DNA from: Batillaria attramentaria
Lineage: Eukaryota; Mollusca; Gastropoda; Batillariidae
DNA length: 64,000 bases
Direction: 5' to 3'
Assembly (NCBI GenBank): GCA_018292915.2
Contig: JACVVK020000344.1
Coordinates: forward strand, 367,501-431,500
Below, in pieces: positions 24,731 to 37,053 of this stretch. The translations under genes were made by a program, and so were the position numbers. Position 1 is the stretch's first letter, and each line of letters starts with the position of its first letter. The notes under the pieces are model-generated. The model was not told the origin of the DNA. It saw only the letters and a list, made by a program, of their open reading frames with translations, and searched no databases.

Positions 24731-26723
24731 AAAGCCAAAACCAAAAAAAAAACAAACAAAAAACAGTAAGTGGGATTCCCATGCATGGTACACAAAATGT
24801 TACATGTAATAGTTTTTTGCCAGAATTGTTTGGTACACGCAACTAGAGCGCTTAGTTTGACGTTGGGTACATCTTACTGAACACAGACAAGTAATTCCAA
24901 ATACAACTAGTGTGTAGACTTGAAAAAGAGACAAAAAGGAAAGTTGTGTCAAGCAGAAAATATCACATTGCTGAGCTAGTCCATGAAATGGTTCCACTTT
25001 TTGAAGTGTTTATGGCAATACTTCCCAAGACAACAGTTTTCTTTTGCTCCTCAGCTCTTGTTTACAATGTGCGCTTGTTTATGTGTGGATGAAGGGTGGC
25101 ACAACTCATACATTGTGTGTGAACAAGTCAACACATTCTTATTCTCTGTGTCGTTACTGCAGCCATCATCGTTTCTGCTTGAATTCCAACGCCCATAATC
25201 ATCAGTGCTGTAATATGCATAACCGTACTTGTGTGTGTAAGCAAAAGGGGTCGTAACAATGCATCGTGTTGTACATAAACATTTGTAATAAACTCGCATT
25301 ATTGTGTACCTAATTCCTATTAAAAACCAAACGAAAGAAGGCATTGTCAAGCGTGTGCTTATTGAAATGAGGGCATTTGACATTTCACTGTGTCAGTATG
25401 TCGCTGTGATGTGCCATTTGCTGTTGGCGACCTCACCGATTCTTTTGGTGGAGCTAAGCTACTGCATGTCCTGTCTGTATATAACACGTCATGGGTGCGC
25501 ACTCATACTTTTACAGAATAATTTTCCTGAAATTTCTGTCTGTGGCCTGCGTTGATAAATTTGGCCAAACACAACGGACGACTCCACTCCTGTCAATCAC
25601 AAGAGTCGAGCCCCCAGAATTCAGCCACTTACGTCCTTTGGCATAATGAGCACAACACATGGCAAAAGGTTTGCCAGACACTACTACAGCCTTCAAAAAA
25701 AGTTAAGGACCACTTGCAAATATTCAACTTTTGTCGTGGTGGCATGCTGGTGTAGTGCTGAACATCGCTGAAACAGCGGCTTATGTAGGCAAACAAATGA
25801 ACACAGTTCATAACCAGGCATTCTTTGACCTGCATCTCATTTTTGCCATGCAGAAACCCCAGGTATCGCTCACTGAACACGGAAACTCGGTCTAGTTTTG
25901 CCGAAAATGCAGATTTTCAAACGTGCCAAGCATGCTGTGCGACGCGCACGTGCCATCCACACAGTGGTCGCTATGTTCACTAATTACCTCTTCACCTTGC
26001 TACCAAATTTTACGGGAAAAATCATATTGATCATATTCGTTTATTTTTTCTGATTTATTGAAACTGTCACCCACTATGTTGACTGGTCCTTAACTTTTTG
26101 TGAAGACTGTATGAGGGAAGCAGGTGTAGTTTGATATGACTGAAACATGGAAAGAAAGCAGCAAGTCCATCAACGTGACTTGAGGAAAAAGACCATTACG
26201 TCGATCTCTTTTGATTTTGGCCTTAGGGTTTGCCAAGTGAATTCATCTATTCAGGTCAGCGTATGTGTATACTCATCTTACTGACAGAGCCCTAAAACTT
26301 AAATGTTTGAAATACTTTGTAGTGAGTGAAAAATCACATTTTGAACATGATTATAACAGATGTGTCCCTATAGAGATACTTTTTCACCCATTATATATTA
26401 TGAACATAGAGCAAAAGTTTAAAATTCTGCAAAATATCACGGTGTACTGTTTGTTACATTTCATCAGCGTGAACAATGACCCAAAGTGGCTTGTGAATGG
26501 ACAAACACAAACAAAGCAAACAAAATTGTAGACAGATATTGTATTATATCTGAATCCCAGTTTTGTTTGCCCTTGCTGCTGTACATGATGCATTATCTCA
26601 TCTGTCACTTCTGTGCACGTTAGCCACGCCCCAAAACTATTTACCACAATTATACTTATGCAGGATGCAAACAATGAGACATCATGGCAGTGGTACAACA
26701 AAGTCCGCAATTACATTTTCACA

Positions 26724-26729
26724 TTTATT
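26724..26729 (-). terminator. Candidate NUP37 polyadenylation signal
   Basis: TTTATT on the plus strand is AATAAA on the NUP37 strand, about 370 nt after the stop codon at 27102. It is the nearest canonical hexamer I noticed. Confidence 0.35.
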
Positions 26730-26899
26730 TTCCTTTGTAGTGAATTTACATCTACTTGATTCTTCATGCACGTTACAAACGAGCAAAGTGGCTTCCAGTT
26801 CAAGACAATCATACGAAAAAAATGGCCACTCACAATACTTGATGCTAGATGCAAAGATCTTACAGTCGAATCCCATGGGGTTAAAACTACGGGTGGGCA

Positions 26900-27145
26900 T
26901 GGTGCAGCTAAAAGAAACTCCTTTCTTCATGTTGCCTCGGCCTTCCAACGACGAACTCCAACGCTCATCTACCAGGTTGTGAGAAAGATGTCAAAGGGTG
27001 AAAGAAGCTCCTTTCTGCACGTTGACTCGGCCACCCAAATATGGACCCCAAGAATTGACAACTGGGTTGTGAGAAAGATGGTTCAGAAGGAACTCCTGTC
27101 TTCATGATGACTCGACAACCCACAGATGAACTCTCTGGTCCCCTC
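26900..27145. repeat. Diverged ~85-bp tandem repeat running into the end of the NUP37 coding region
   Basis: Three diverged units on the plus strand each hold a CTCCTTTCTTCATG- or CTCCTGTCTTCATGATG-like block, then CTCGGCC or CTCGACA, then a GTTGTGAGAAAGATG block (in two of them). The rightmost unit contains the stop codon and last codons of NUP37. The other two make up the proximal NUP37 3' UTR. Antisense reading gives a fortuitous repeated peptide. Confidence 0.65.
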
Positions 27146-30100
27146 CAACAGCCAGGATGGGCAATGTACAGTGCCAGCTGAGACTGTAGGCCACTGGTAA
27201 TGTCGCCGATACGTGCAGCTAGTGGACAAACAGAAAAATATACATGTATTTCAACTGAAGAAAATAGATTTTAGAAATGGTCAAAATCAGCTGGTACATG
27301 CGTTTGCACACTTTCGTTATCCTGGTTTAAAAAAAAAAAAACAACAACAACAAAGAAAGAAAGAAACCACCACATGCATGAAACATGTGCAAGTTGAAAA
27401 CCTGCTTTTGTACAGCCAAACTTTCAGTCTTTGGCATTGTTCAATGTAGTGGGATTTGGGCATCACTGGATGTTGAGAATAATGTAAAATGAGATGCATC
27501 ATTCTCTTCTTTGCTATTCTCAAGATCAAAATCTCTATATTAATGGCCAAAATTCCATGAAGACCTTGTTTTGCTGTTTCTATGCCGACTACGACTTATG
27601 TTTTGAGGCATGTTTCCTAACCCTATCCATCAGGGCAGCCATGAACAATAAGTGTGACTCCCCCTCCTCCCCTCCCCCCCCCCCAACCTATGGTATATGC
27701 AGTTTGAACATGAGTTTAGGTTAGCAATGGAACTGCACCACAGACATAAATCATATAGAATCATATGGAGATAAAATCAGGAAAGAAAGGCACTTGCAGA
27801 AGTATGCTATGCAGCAGGACTTCTGACTTAACAAGCTAACTCTTTCTTGAGCAGCGCCTCACAGACAAAGTCACAGATTTTACTCCTTCATGTTTGCTAC
27901 TTGAAAATCTTTTTGGGTAGTTATGATTTAGCAGCAGGTGGGGGGAAATCAGCACTAACTTTCTGATTCTTGGAAGCGCAGAATCCTAAATTTCAAAATT
28001 TGACAATACAACTCAGTGTCTACCTCCTACTTCAGTACTTTGTTTGGGGCAAAAATACTTGTATCTCATCGCTGAATACCTTGCAAAAGTGTTTCGAGGC
28101 AGATTGCAAGCTAAGTGTTGTGTCACTTGAAATATAAACAGCAACCTGGTTCCTAGCGTGGCAAAGGATATAAGCAACCACAAGAGACCGTTCCCTATCT
28201 CTCAATGTGTTTCTAAACTGCACTCATTAAAACTTCAGTGACACACATCTCGCCTTAACGCGTCTCAAGCACAGAAATAGTAGAAAGGACAAGTAAAAAA
28301 AAAAAAAAAGTGGAAATTGAAATCTCTGGTCGTACCTGTTGGTGACGGGTATTAAAAACCTTGACCTGTCTCTGCGGTCGGCCAAGCGTAGCGAGCAAAC
28401 TCTCATGACACCGTGACCACCGGAAACACCGAGCACCTTCTGTGTGGGCTTGGCGTTGCTCAAGGGGCATGCTGAAAGTAGAAAAAGGGCAGATTGTGAA
28501 GTTGCAGCTCCTGTAACAAAGCAGACTTTCACCTGGAATATATATATCTGTCGTAGCACAAAGGTTGTAGAACTTTCTGCTAAGTGAGGGGGGGGGGGGG
28601 GGGGGGGACTTGAAAAGAAGGAAGCATGCCCGGCACTTAGTACAGAGTGTGTCCGGAGCAAAAGATGAGAGCTTTTGCATGCCAGCATGTTGTGCCCTTA
28701 ATAAGCGAAGTAAAAACAGATCTTAAAAAAAAACTTTCATGCACACAATTCAAGATAGAAAGTTTCAACTTACCTTGATACAGACGTGTCAAAGACAATC
28801 CAGTCGGTCCCCGCCACAGCACCAACAAGCAGACTGTTGTGCCGTGACCAATCACAGTCCATGAGAGGCGAGACACCACAGCTGAGGCTCATGATTGGTT
28901 GGTGATTATCCAAACTGAAGAAGCGAATCAGCCCATCCTTCTGCCCCACCATCAGCTGCAATTTGTAGAAAAGAAAAGCACATCTTAGCAGGGATGATCT
29001 GACGTCGGCTTCCACGTTAAAAAAAAAAATGATGGGTATCGAAAAACTTGCTGCGGAAACACTTGAATGGTTTGAATGGTTCCCATCTCTCCTGCCCTAA
29101 GCATGAAGCAGAAAGCAAGGAATGCAAACGGGTGATACAAGTTTTAAAAGACAAATTACTTACTAGTACTAAATACTAGTCCAACTTGTTTAAAAGTTTT
29201 GGACACATGCATTTCTAGCCCTTCAAGGTGAGCGACAGCAACACTTCAAAACAAAGCACTGCATACCTTCAATGGTTCGTCCGAGTGCCAGTGAACTGCC
29301 ATACCAGGTTCTGTCAGTTTGAAGACTGCCTGCGACTGCCCGACACTGTCCCAGACACGACAAGTAAGGTCATCCCCAGTGCTGGCCACATGGTTTCCCT
29401 CACCAGGATCAAAGGTCACAGCGTTAATGAAATCTGTGTGACCTTGAAATTCCTGTATCTCGTCACGCTCTTTTAAATCTGAGGTGAAGACCCTGACATT
29501 GTAGTCGTCACACCCTGCAGCAAAGCTGAAACAGAGGTTTTGTATGAAATGACACAGTTGTCTGTATTTAAGATAGGCTTCAGCAGAAATTATAAAACAC
29601 CTGAGACAGAGGTGAGCAAAGGGGTGGGTGGGGGTTTAACGTCGTTTTCCACCACATGCGGGTGATATCAAAGACGGGGCAACGATGAAAAAGCCAGCAC
29701 AAATATTTGGACCCAGCCGGGATACGAACTCACGACCCGAGCATTAACTTAAGAGTCCAACGCTCTACCATTCGGCCACCCCGGCTCCCTCTGAGGTGAG
29801 CAAAAGTGAAGCAGGCACATGTACATTTTCAGATATATATATAAATATATAGATCTGTCAAATCTTTCAGTTCAACTTCATAAAATGTCCATGCAATGCA
29901 CACAGTGTGATCTGTGATGCCTGACATTTGTCTTCACTGAAAAGTAAAGTTGATGCAACTAACCACAAGACTTTCGGCAGAGTGTTGAGCGATGTCTTGG
30001 GACTCCAAGCTAGACATGCCACACCACGGTCCATCTGTACGTCCCTCACCGGAGTGTGAACCAGTCCATCCACTTCTGCATCCTCCTCCTGAAACAATGA

Positions 30101-30802
30101 TGTAGTGTTTATTGTGTTAGCTGTTCAAAATATCCCTTCACGTTATAAATTCTTAAGATTTTTTTAACATTTTCCCATTTAATGATTTATTCATCAAGAT
30201 TTCTTGATTAGCTATACATGTGAAAGTTTCTTTTTTGGGTGCAGTGAAGCTTGCACTTGAAGTGTATGAACTTTTTCTGGTGACCAAATACTCAAGTGTT
30301 GGCAAAACTTGGAATGTTTACGGCATCACCTTGATAGACGCTAAACTAGTCTTTCGTCATCGGCTGTCACTCTAGCTTGCCAATATTTGACACTGCTCCA
30401 GTGTTCAACACACTTGTCACAGTCATCTCAACATGAGTGGCAATAGTAGTACTGCTTTCAGGTTTTTCCTTTGTTTCCTGTGTTTTTTGTTTTGTCTTTT
30501 TTATACATGTAGTTTTGTTTTGTTTTGTTTTTAGCCCTTTTTAATTCAGCCCTTTTTACCGTAATCACGCCAAAGTTCAGTGCTATCATTCCCACTGCCA
30601 AGTGACTAAAGTCTAAACTGAACAGCAGCAACCTGTCTTCAAAATCTTCTGTTACCTGAAATCGGCAGGAGACAACACTGACTTTTGTGGCCGTGCCGAT
30701 CGCCAGAAGCTGACAAGACCACTGGAGTGGAGAAAACTCCACACATCGTACTACCTCCTGGCAAGGAATGCTGTATGTACGCGATTTGACGTCTTCTTTC
30801 AT
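27102..30802 (-). CDS. NUP37: Nucleoporin Nup37, WD-repeat subunit of the Y (Nup107-160) complex
   Basis: Structural WD40 protein of the nuclear pore scaffold, also at kinetochores in animals. Exons in coding order: 30802-30656, 30088-29964, 29525-29267, 28955-28774, 28471-28336, 27218-27102. All have GT-AG borders and consistent phases. The product is 321 aa, against about 326 in human. Matches to the family run end to end: MKEDV...CVEFSP at the N-terminus, DRGVACLAWSPKT, the WD core GHTDFINAVTFDP with DDLTCRVWDS, GMAVHWH, KDGLIRFFSLD, VGAVAGTDWIVFD, ARCFRWS, and the C-terminal SLSWHCTLPILAVGGDQ. The start at 30802 aligns with human; an in-frame ATG at 30844 would add 14 residues. The 5' end is divergent from GTF2E1. 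Intron 2 holds a SINE, and the stop lies within a tandem repeat. Confidence 0.95.
29621..29792 (-). mobile_element. tRNA-derived SINE (family A) in NUP37 intron 2
   Basis: This is the reverse complement of the 15606 element. It has GTTTAACGTCGTTTTCCACC at the tail end, CAAAGACGGGGCAACGATG in the body, and the tRNA-like head with GAACTCACGACCCGAG and GGCCACCCCGGCTCCC. A perfect 12-bp direct repeat, GAGGTGAGCAAA, flanks it at 29609-29620 and 29793-29804. It has the same transcriptional orientation as NUP37. Confidence 0.93.
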
Positions 30803-31569
30803 TTTCCTGAGGTCTGGGTTGCGCGCCGGGGTAGCCTGAGTCACGGGAGCCTACTCTCGTGGAAAAAGGTACACGTATTACAACTCGACCCAAAATCAAT
30901 TCGTGTGTACAATTTGCCAAAATCTTTTCCAAACTCGCCCGTCTCTCCTCCTCTTGTCCCTTGCTTTCCCCGTTCAGATCAAAGAAATTATGGGTATGAA
31001 GTCGATGGTATTGATCAGGGAATGCTCCAACTGTATTAAAAATTAATCTTTGTACGAGTTCAGGCTTCTGATACACACTTGGACGAGTTGTTGGTTGGGC
31101 GAACTGCACACTAGAAAGAATCGTTTTCAAGGGACGTTACTCTTGATAATAAATGGCGTTTTCACAGCGGTAAAAACTGTGCTCTGCACTGAATACATTT
31201 TTGCGAGTTAAAACGGTGTGTACTTTAACGCTTCCGAGTCATTTGTGGCCTCGGTGTCAAACATTTTAACCTAAGTGGGCTTCGCATGACCATGCACTAG
31301 CTATAAAACAATACATAAATTTTTGACTGCAGCATAGTCATACAAACTGCCCTACTGATGCTTCCAAGTTTGTGTGATTTTCCCGGTATTTAAAGCTATA
31401 ACCTTATGTATTTTTTGTGCCAGTCATGACGAATGTACACAGTCTTTTATCCGATTGTTCTTTTCTGCCATTAGAAGGTAATGGTCCACCTAGGCTAAAT
31501 CATACATGTACATGGATCTTCAAAAGAATGCCTTTTTGCACTGTCATTTCAGGTACACGTACCAACACA
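30803..31569. promoter_or_regulatory. Divergent promoter region of NUP37 and GTF2E1
   Basis: Only 767 bp separate the two start codons on opposite strands, so at least part of this region should serve both genes. AAATGGCG at 31151-31158 resembles a YY1-type core. A CATTTCAG just before GTACACGTACC at about 31552 could be the acceptor of a 5' UTR intron of GTF2E1. On the NUP37 side an open frame starts with an ATG at 31130 and runs into NUP37 exon 1 in another frame; it may be an upstream ORF in the leader. Confidence 0.6.
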
Positions 31570-34500
31570 ATGGATGCAGATGTGGCAACAGAAATTCCCA
31601 TTGCTCTTAAAAAGTTGGTGCGGATGATAACGCGTGGGTTCTACTCCATAGAACATGCCCTTGTTGTTGACATGCTGGTCAGACATCCCTGCATCAAGGT
31701 AAGCATAACACTGTGCATTCATCAAATGTTTCATGTATGTATGCCAGCCAGCAGTCAGGCATTCCATTGTTCTATGATATATATATATATATACTTGGAC
31801 ACTACTTTAGAAAATGTTTACATATGGTTAGCTTCCTCAGCTCACACTCCAGTTTCAGCACTAAAATTATATTTTTTCCAATTCTCGACCAACCACCTGT
31901 ACTTCAGGTTGGGTCACTAGAGAACCAGGCAAGAGCTCTTCAATGGATACATGTATTATGCTTGATGAAACACCCTGCCTGAATGTACCATTGGATAGAG
32001 CAGGATATTTTGATGGTTCTGCATCGGAGAGAAGTTGAATGCGGACGATTGTGTGACAGGGAAATATGCTGGCTAACAGATCGATCTACACTTAATTGTT
32101 ATTGTTATTGTTGTTTTCATCGTGTATAACTTACGTGATACGAATTGTGTTCAGACTGTATCATATCATTGACTACTCTATCATTTCAGGAGGACGACCT
32201 TGCAGAGCTTCTGACCTATGAGAAGCGGCATCTGCGTTCTTTATTGAATACGCTGAAAAACGAGAAGTTCCTGAAGAGCCGCATGCGAGTGGAGACTGAC
32301 GCGGAAGGACGGACGACCAGGCACAGCTACTATTTCATCAGCTACAATGTGTTTGTCAACATCGTGAAGTACAAGCTGGACCACATCCGGAAGAAAATAG
32401 AGACAGAGGAGAGAAACAGTAGCAGTCGAGCATCTTTTAAGTATGGGATGATTATTGTGCATTGCATTGCTTGTTTAACTGCAGAAACCTGCTTTATGAT
32501 GTTTGACTTCAGTTCCACCACGTAAAAAAAATGTGTTTTGTACAGACGCTGCCACTACTGGGTCAGTGGTCTGTTTTAGCCTGTTTTAGAGACTTTTTGT
32601 AAACCTGTAATGTTGCCATTGACCTCATGTCACTTAGCATGCCTGAAATTTGAATTCATCACAGATTTCCATGCAAGTCCTCTGCCCTCTGTGTGTGTTG
32701 TTCGTGAGCGAGCGATAGCTGTGCATTTTGGCTCATATCTTAGCAATGGTGGCCTGTAAAAGGCTCTAATTTTTGCACACATATTCATGGTATGCTTTTG
32801 TTGGCATAATCAGCCCAGGTCAATTAGTAAGTTTGAAGCAGTACACATGAATTAAGAGTTTGGGTTTATCACAAGTACGCTTTTTTTATTTAAGTTTTGC
32901 GTTTTTGTTGCAGATGCCCAGGTTGTCATAAAACTTTCACAGACTTTGAGGTTGGGCAGCTCCTTGACCCCGCAACACACGTCCTCCTGTGTACATTCTG
33001 TCATGGGGAGGTAGTGGAAGATGAGAGTTCTCTTCCCCAGAAAGACGCTCGCACATCGTTAGCACGCTTCAACGAACAGATCCAACCAATTTACGATCTT
33101 CTGCAAGACTGTGAGGAAATCAAGTTGGCACCAGCACTGCTGGAGCCAGAGCCGACAGATATTAAGAAACTCACACGGTACAGATTGACGCTCACTTCTG
33201 CTGTTCAGGCTGGGGAATTTTCAGTCATTTGGCAATTTTCAGTCAAATTTCCTATCCTTTTAGCCAATAAAAGTCTAAGTTTCAGCCAGAGAACAGTAAT
33301 GCATCATGATACATGTACATGTAATCCCATGTGGGACAGTCTAACATCACTTGTGAAGACTTTGCATGTCAGTACCAAGGCAGTATATTACTTTGGGGTG
33401 TGCCAGGAGAGGCTACTAGATGTCTTTAAATATGTTGGAATTTGTTTTCTGCAGTGGGGTGTTGCCCCCATGGTCCCCCAGCAGTGTGCTGCCTCTGCAC
33501 CCTGGCTTAGGTTTCAGTCTTTATTTCCTCGGCAATTCCCCAGCCTGGTGGTTAATGCTTGTCACCATCACTGTCATCAGACACTAGAGATTTTAAAATA
33601 TGGAGTCCTGTAAGTAGGCCTGAGTTCTTTCACGCTGGCAGACACAAGGTTATTAAAATGATTGGTTTTCGGATAGAGGATCACTTCATCTGGGAACAGA
33701 CCTTTGAAAGATGCAGTTTCCTTCTGGTTGATTTTCGGAGAAACAGACCTTCGAAAGATGCAGTCCCCCCTCCCCTTCCCCTCACAGTATCAGCTTGCAT
33801 CTAGTTACTCCTAGGATATTGCATGTGAGCTCTACATCTCCTGAACACAGCATTATTTTCCAGTCCTGTTTCTTCCACAGACCAGGCGGAGCTCCAGCAA
33901 AACCCAAGGATGCAGACAGCATGGTCTGGAGTGGTACCGCATCACGGGATGTCGGTTTTGGCTATACCGAGTCAAGCGTAACCATCACAGTTGGCGAAGA
34001 CGAAGCAGCAGGACCAGAGAAGAAGGAAGTACCAATCTGGATGCAGAAGAGCACAGTCGAAGGTGTCCCGATCTTGGACAGCGGAGACGGACTGGTGCGT
34101 GCGTTTTCATATTTGTGTGCGTTGGACATCACAAATCAGGCATCCGGATTGCCCATGGATCCCTGATTTACTGTGGTAGACGATGAAATCTCTTTGGCAA
34201 AGTTTGATTTGTTTATATGTCCATTGATTTTGTGTGAGTTTTGTTGTTGTTGTTGTTGTTTGTTTGTTTGTTTTTTCACCTGGCTTGACCTGTGTGTCGG
34301 CCAGTTGAAATACACCAAACTGTCGTGATTTCAAGGCGTCATCTCTCATAGGTGAAGCTCTGCTCATGGATTGCAGTTGATTTTGGGGGCAGGCTCTAGT
34401 GAGGGACCACCAGTCTCGAGTGACCACTTTTTGGTGGTTGCTCTTGAGAGGTTTTACTATACAGTGTACCACAAAATGAAGTTTTACTTAGATGGGCTAA

Positions 34501-37053
34501 TTCCATCTTTTCCAACTTATATCTTGGATCAGTTTCGCTCGTGAGTGCGCCTGTATGCTTGAAATGCCCTATCTTGATGATTAAGACAGCCCTTAATGCC
34601 ATACAGTGTTGTTTACAATTTGCGCGAGCAGTTGAACATTCAAATTCTGTGACTGTTGTTTAACTAATTGATTGTTCATTGTAGTTGCCACATCATCGAG
34701 TACGCTTCTGTTGGCTCAGTGCCAGCATTACAGACGCTATCACCGTCCAGGTGTCTAAGCGGTGTGATGATAGGTACTGGTACCACGAAAACGGCTCAGA
34801 ACGGTCTGTCAGCATAAAAACGGTAGCATTAGCCCCTTTAAGTTTTGACTTGGACTTACTTGTGCATATATTCGTCTTTCTCATGTGCAATGTTATGTGC
34901 ATTTTGTAGACAAATGCAGCCCGGGATGCCAGTTCCGCTCGACCGTTAGCTGGTGCAGGTCCCCACAGCGAAGACATCATGCAGACGCTTCTGGTGCATG
35001 AGCCCAAGGCAGGGTCGTCACGGTTACCAGACCAGGAGTCCAGTGACGAGTCAGATGAGGATGTCAGCCTGATGGTGCCAGGAGCTGGAGGTAAGCCATT
35101 CTGTTCTGCACAGCCAGTTACTATGCTCTGGCTTCACATAGGGCAATTTTCAAAATGTCATGTCCATGAGTACTTCTCTTAGTAGCCAAATTTGCTTTTA
35201 CCAAATTAATGCTGTTTAAGTTTGAACGATGTATGCCTTTCCCTCTACATATAATTTAAGGAGGATTCTGTACAGTGTTTCAACACGTGAAGCAGAAATT
35301 GCGTAACTGCCATGGCACAGCTTTTGGAATTGCCCCATACTGGCTCTGCAGATATTTGACCCAATCCAGCACTGCCCCCCCCCCCCCCCCCCCCCCAGTG
35401 AAATTTGGCACTAGACTTATCAGAGGTGTTTTTGCTGTGAGAGGTCGCTGAGCATGTGCGCACCAGATTGGGGTCAAATGTCTGCAGACCCAGTTTGCGG
35501 AGTGGGAGAGTAGTAACTTTGCTTTGCAGACCAAAGGACACAAATTTTGCACAAGGTCTCAAAATGCCTATATTCCCTATTAGCCTCATGCATCGTAGTC
35601 ACCCCTAACTATGCTTCAATCTCGAAACAAGAATTACCATGCACAGACCATTCAAGGGCGCACACCTGACAGGAGTTTAAAAAAATTTGGATGTCTCCAT
35701 TCCGCTCAGGCCTCACTGGAGTAATGCACGTCTACTATCTGTTTAGGCCAGAGAGCCAGTTCACTTGAATCCGCTTGCATCACTTGTGCTTGACCGCTGT
35801 GCAAAAAAATCCCAGCTTCACTGGCAGCTTGCCTCTTGTGGGCGCCTGGCATGCACCTTGACCTACACAACACAAAAATCACGAAAATCATGCTTTTTCG
35901 TGACAACAAAAATCTTTCTTTTACTACTTCATCATCCTTTTCAGGAAATTCGGGCTGCTTCCCCTGGCAGAAGCGCATCGCTGCGGTGCAGCGCCACCTA
36001 ATACCTATCTTTTTTTTTTTTCTTTTTTTAAAAACAATTTTCACTACATGTACAAACTAGCACACTCACCAAACAGGGTACCTGAAATAAACACCAAACA
36101 TGACCCCACAGTCAATTTGTGTTCTTACGCCTGCTGTGCAGAATGGAGATAAGCAAGATTTGAGGCAGTTTCGCTTATTTCTGTTTCTGTATTGTCCTCT
36201 ATTTTTTTGTTGTTGTTGGGTGTGTCCCTGGGCTGAACACTCACAGGGTCATCCGCTTGGATGAGAGGATTTTGTGTATGACCTATTTTCAATTGCCTCG
36301 CCACATGGGCAACCACACTCCGTCTTTGGAGGTTATGCTAGGAGCTTGCCCTGGCTGAAGATAATCCCCACATGTATAACTATGATATCAATAACATCAC
36401 TTTGCTGTAGCCTAACTGTTCTTGCCAGAATCAACAGTAAGAAAAGCTCCCCCATGTGAGGCGTGTCCTTTGTGTGAAATGTTGGCTTCTTCCCTTGTTG
36501 AAACTCGTATCAACAGTTTTGCACTTTTTATTTATTTATTTTGGGGGGGGGGGGGGGGGAGGGGGGGATATTTCTGATTTCATTTCAGCAACTTGGATAA
36601 CGTCTTTTGAAAATGATTATTTCATTTGGATATATCTGTATCTGATGTCTATTTTTGTTTTGGGTGTTTTGTCTCGTCGCTTTTCCATGAAGCAAAAGGT
36701 CGTTTCCACAGAGAGAAAATTGTGCGAGACAAAAATCCTATGCATTTCTTCAAGGATTCACACCAGAATGACGATTTCAACCATTTTGAGCTCCCTGGGA
36801 GGGGATTAAGTATAGGAGCACACACACGTTGAATGGCTCAAGTCAGCAGACCCTCACGTCTTTATTTTTCACAGGTGATGTTGAAGAGATGGAGAGTGAC
36901 GAGGAGGAAGATGCAGTGCCCACGGTTACGATAGGTGGCAAACGTGTGCCCTTCCATGATGTATCGGACGATATGGTGTCGCAGATGACACCCACAGAGA
37001 AAGAAGAGTACATTCGTGTTGGACAAGAACTGTATGAAAATATGTATGAGTAA
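31570..37053 (+). CDS. GTF2E1: General transcription factor IIE subunit alpha (TFIIE alpha)
   Basis: Subunit of TFIIE, which recruits and stimulates TFIIH at RNA polymerase II promoters. Exons: 31570-31698, 32190-32440, 32914-33177, 33881-34094, 34910-35090, 36875-37053; the product is 405 aa, compared with 439 in human. All borders are GT-AG and phases agree. The N-terminal winged helix is clear ([55 protein letters not shown]). The zinc ribbon has Cys128, Cys131, Cys153 and Cys156 (CPGC...CTFC), followed by [14 protein letters not shown]. The middle has the conserved [11 protein letters not shown], then an acidic Ser-rich stretch ([18 protein letters not shown]). The C-terminal TFIIH-binding segment ends [20 protein letters not shown]. 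It is divergent from NUP37, and introns 4 and 5 hold dispersed repeats. Confidence 0.97.
34611..34842 (+). repeat. Dispersed repeat copy in GTF2E1 intron 4
   Basis: GTTTACAATTTGCGCGAGC, GAACATTCAAATTCTG, GACTGTTGTT, CTGTTGGC...GTGCCAGCA and GCATTAGCCCCTTTAAG occur here in this order. The same blocks appear on the opposite strand at 54674-54842. This identifies an interspersed element of about 170-230 bp of unknown class. Confidence 0.75.
35338..35494. mobile_element. Foldback/MITE-like element with 29-bp inverted arms, GTF2E1 intron 5
   Basis: The left arm 35338-35366 (ACTGGCTCTGCAGATATTTG...) is nearly the reverse complement of the right arm 35466-35494 (...CAAATGTCTGCAGACCCAGT). About 100 bp lie between, including a run of roughly 20 C. 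A partial relative of the left arm followed by a C run occurs at 57058-57109, so the element is dispersed. Confidence 0.6.
35925..36026 (+). mobile_element. Dispersed retroelement 3' tail in GTF2E1 intron 5
   Basis: GGAAATTCGGGCTGC, CCCCTGGCAGAAGCGC and GTGCAGCGCCACC lead to a T-rich end. This matches the order seen at 21714-21810 and appears to be a second, independently inserted copy of the same retroelement end. Confidence 0.65.

Larger units (their letters stand above)
20546..26723. other. Non-coding DNA between convergent SH3KBP1-like and NUP37 genes
   Basis: I see no exon with supporting splice sites or recognisable protein similarity here. The short open frames are spread evenly on both strands and are low complexity or T-rich. 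Contents that can be named are a dispersed poly-T-tailed repeat at 21714, a 225-bp tandem duplication at 22227, a dispersed repeat at 24628, and several poly-T, poly-A and poly-C runs. Confidence 0.6.

Noticed and set aside
26766..27107. 113-aa plus-strand frame with repeated SFLHV...VVRKM motifs as a repeat protein
   Set aside because: It is antisense to the NUP37 end and its repetition is explained by the DNA tandem repeat there.
28582..28607. Long G or C homopolymers (also 2880, 14640, 15849, 16034, 35377, 36541, 45880) as regulatory quadruplex elements
   Set aside because: They are single uninterrupted runs of about 15-20 bases of uncertain true length, more likely repeat slippage or assembly-sensitive tracts; no consistent placement relative to genes.
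30639..31130. 163-aa minus-strand open frame as a gene
   Set aside because: Its second half is NUP37 exon 1 read in the wrong frame. The first half has no recognised similarity and no splice support; at most it is an upstream ORF.
32897..33613. 238-aa frame taken as one continuous exon
   Set aside because: Only the first part up to 33177 matches TFIIE alpha; the rest is read-through into the intron after a good donor.
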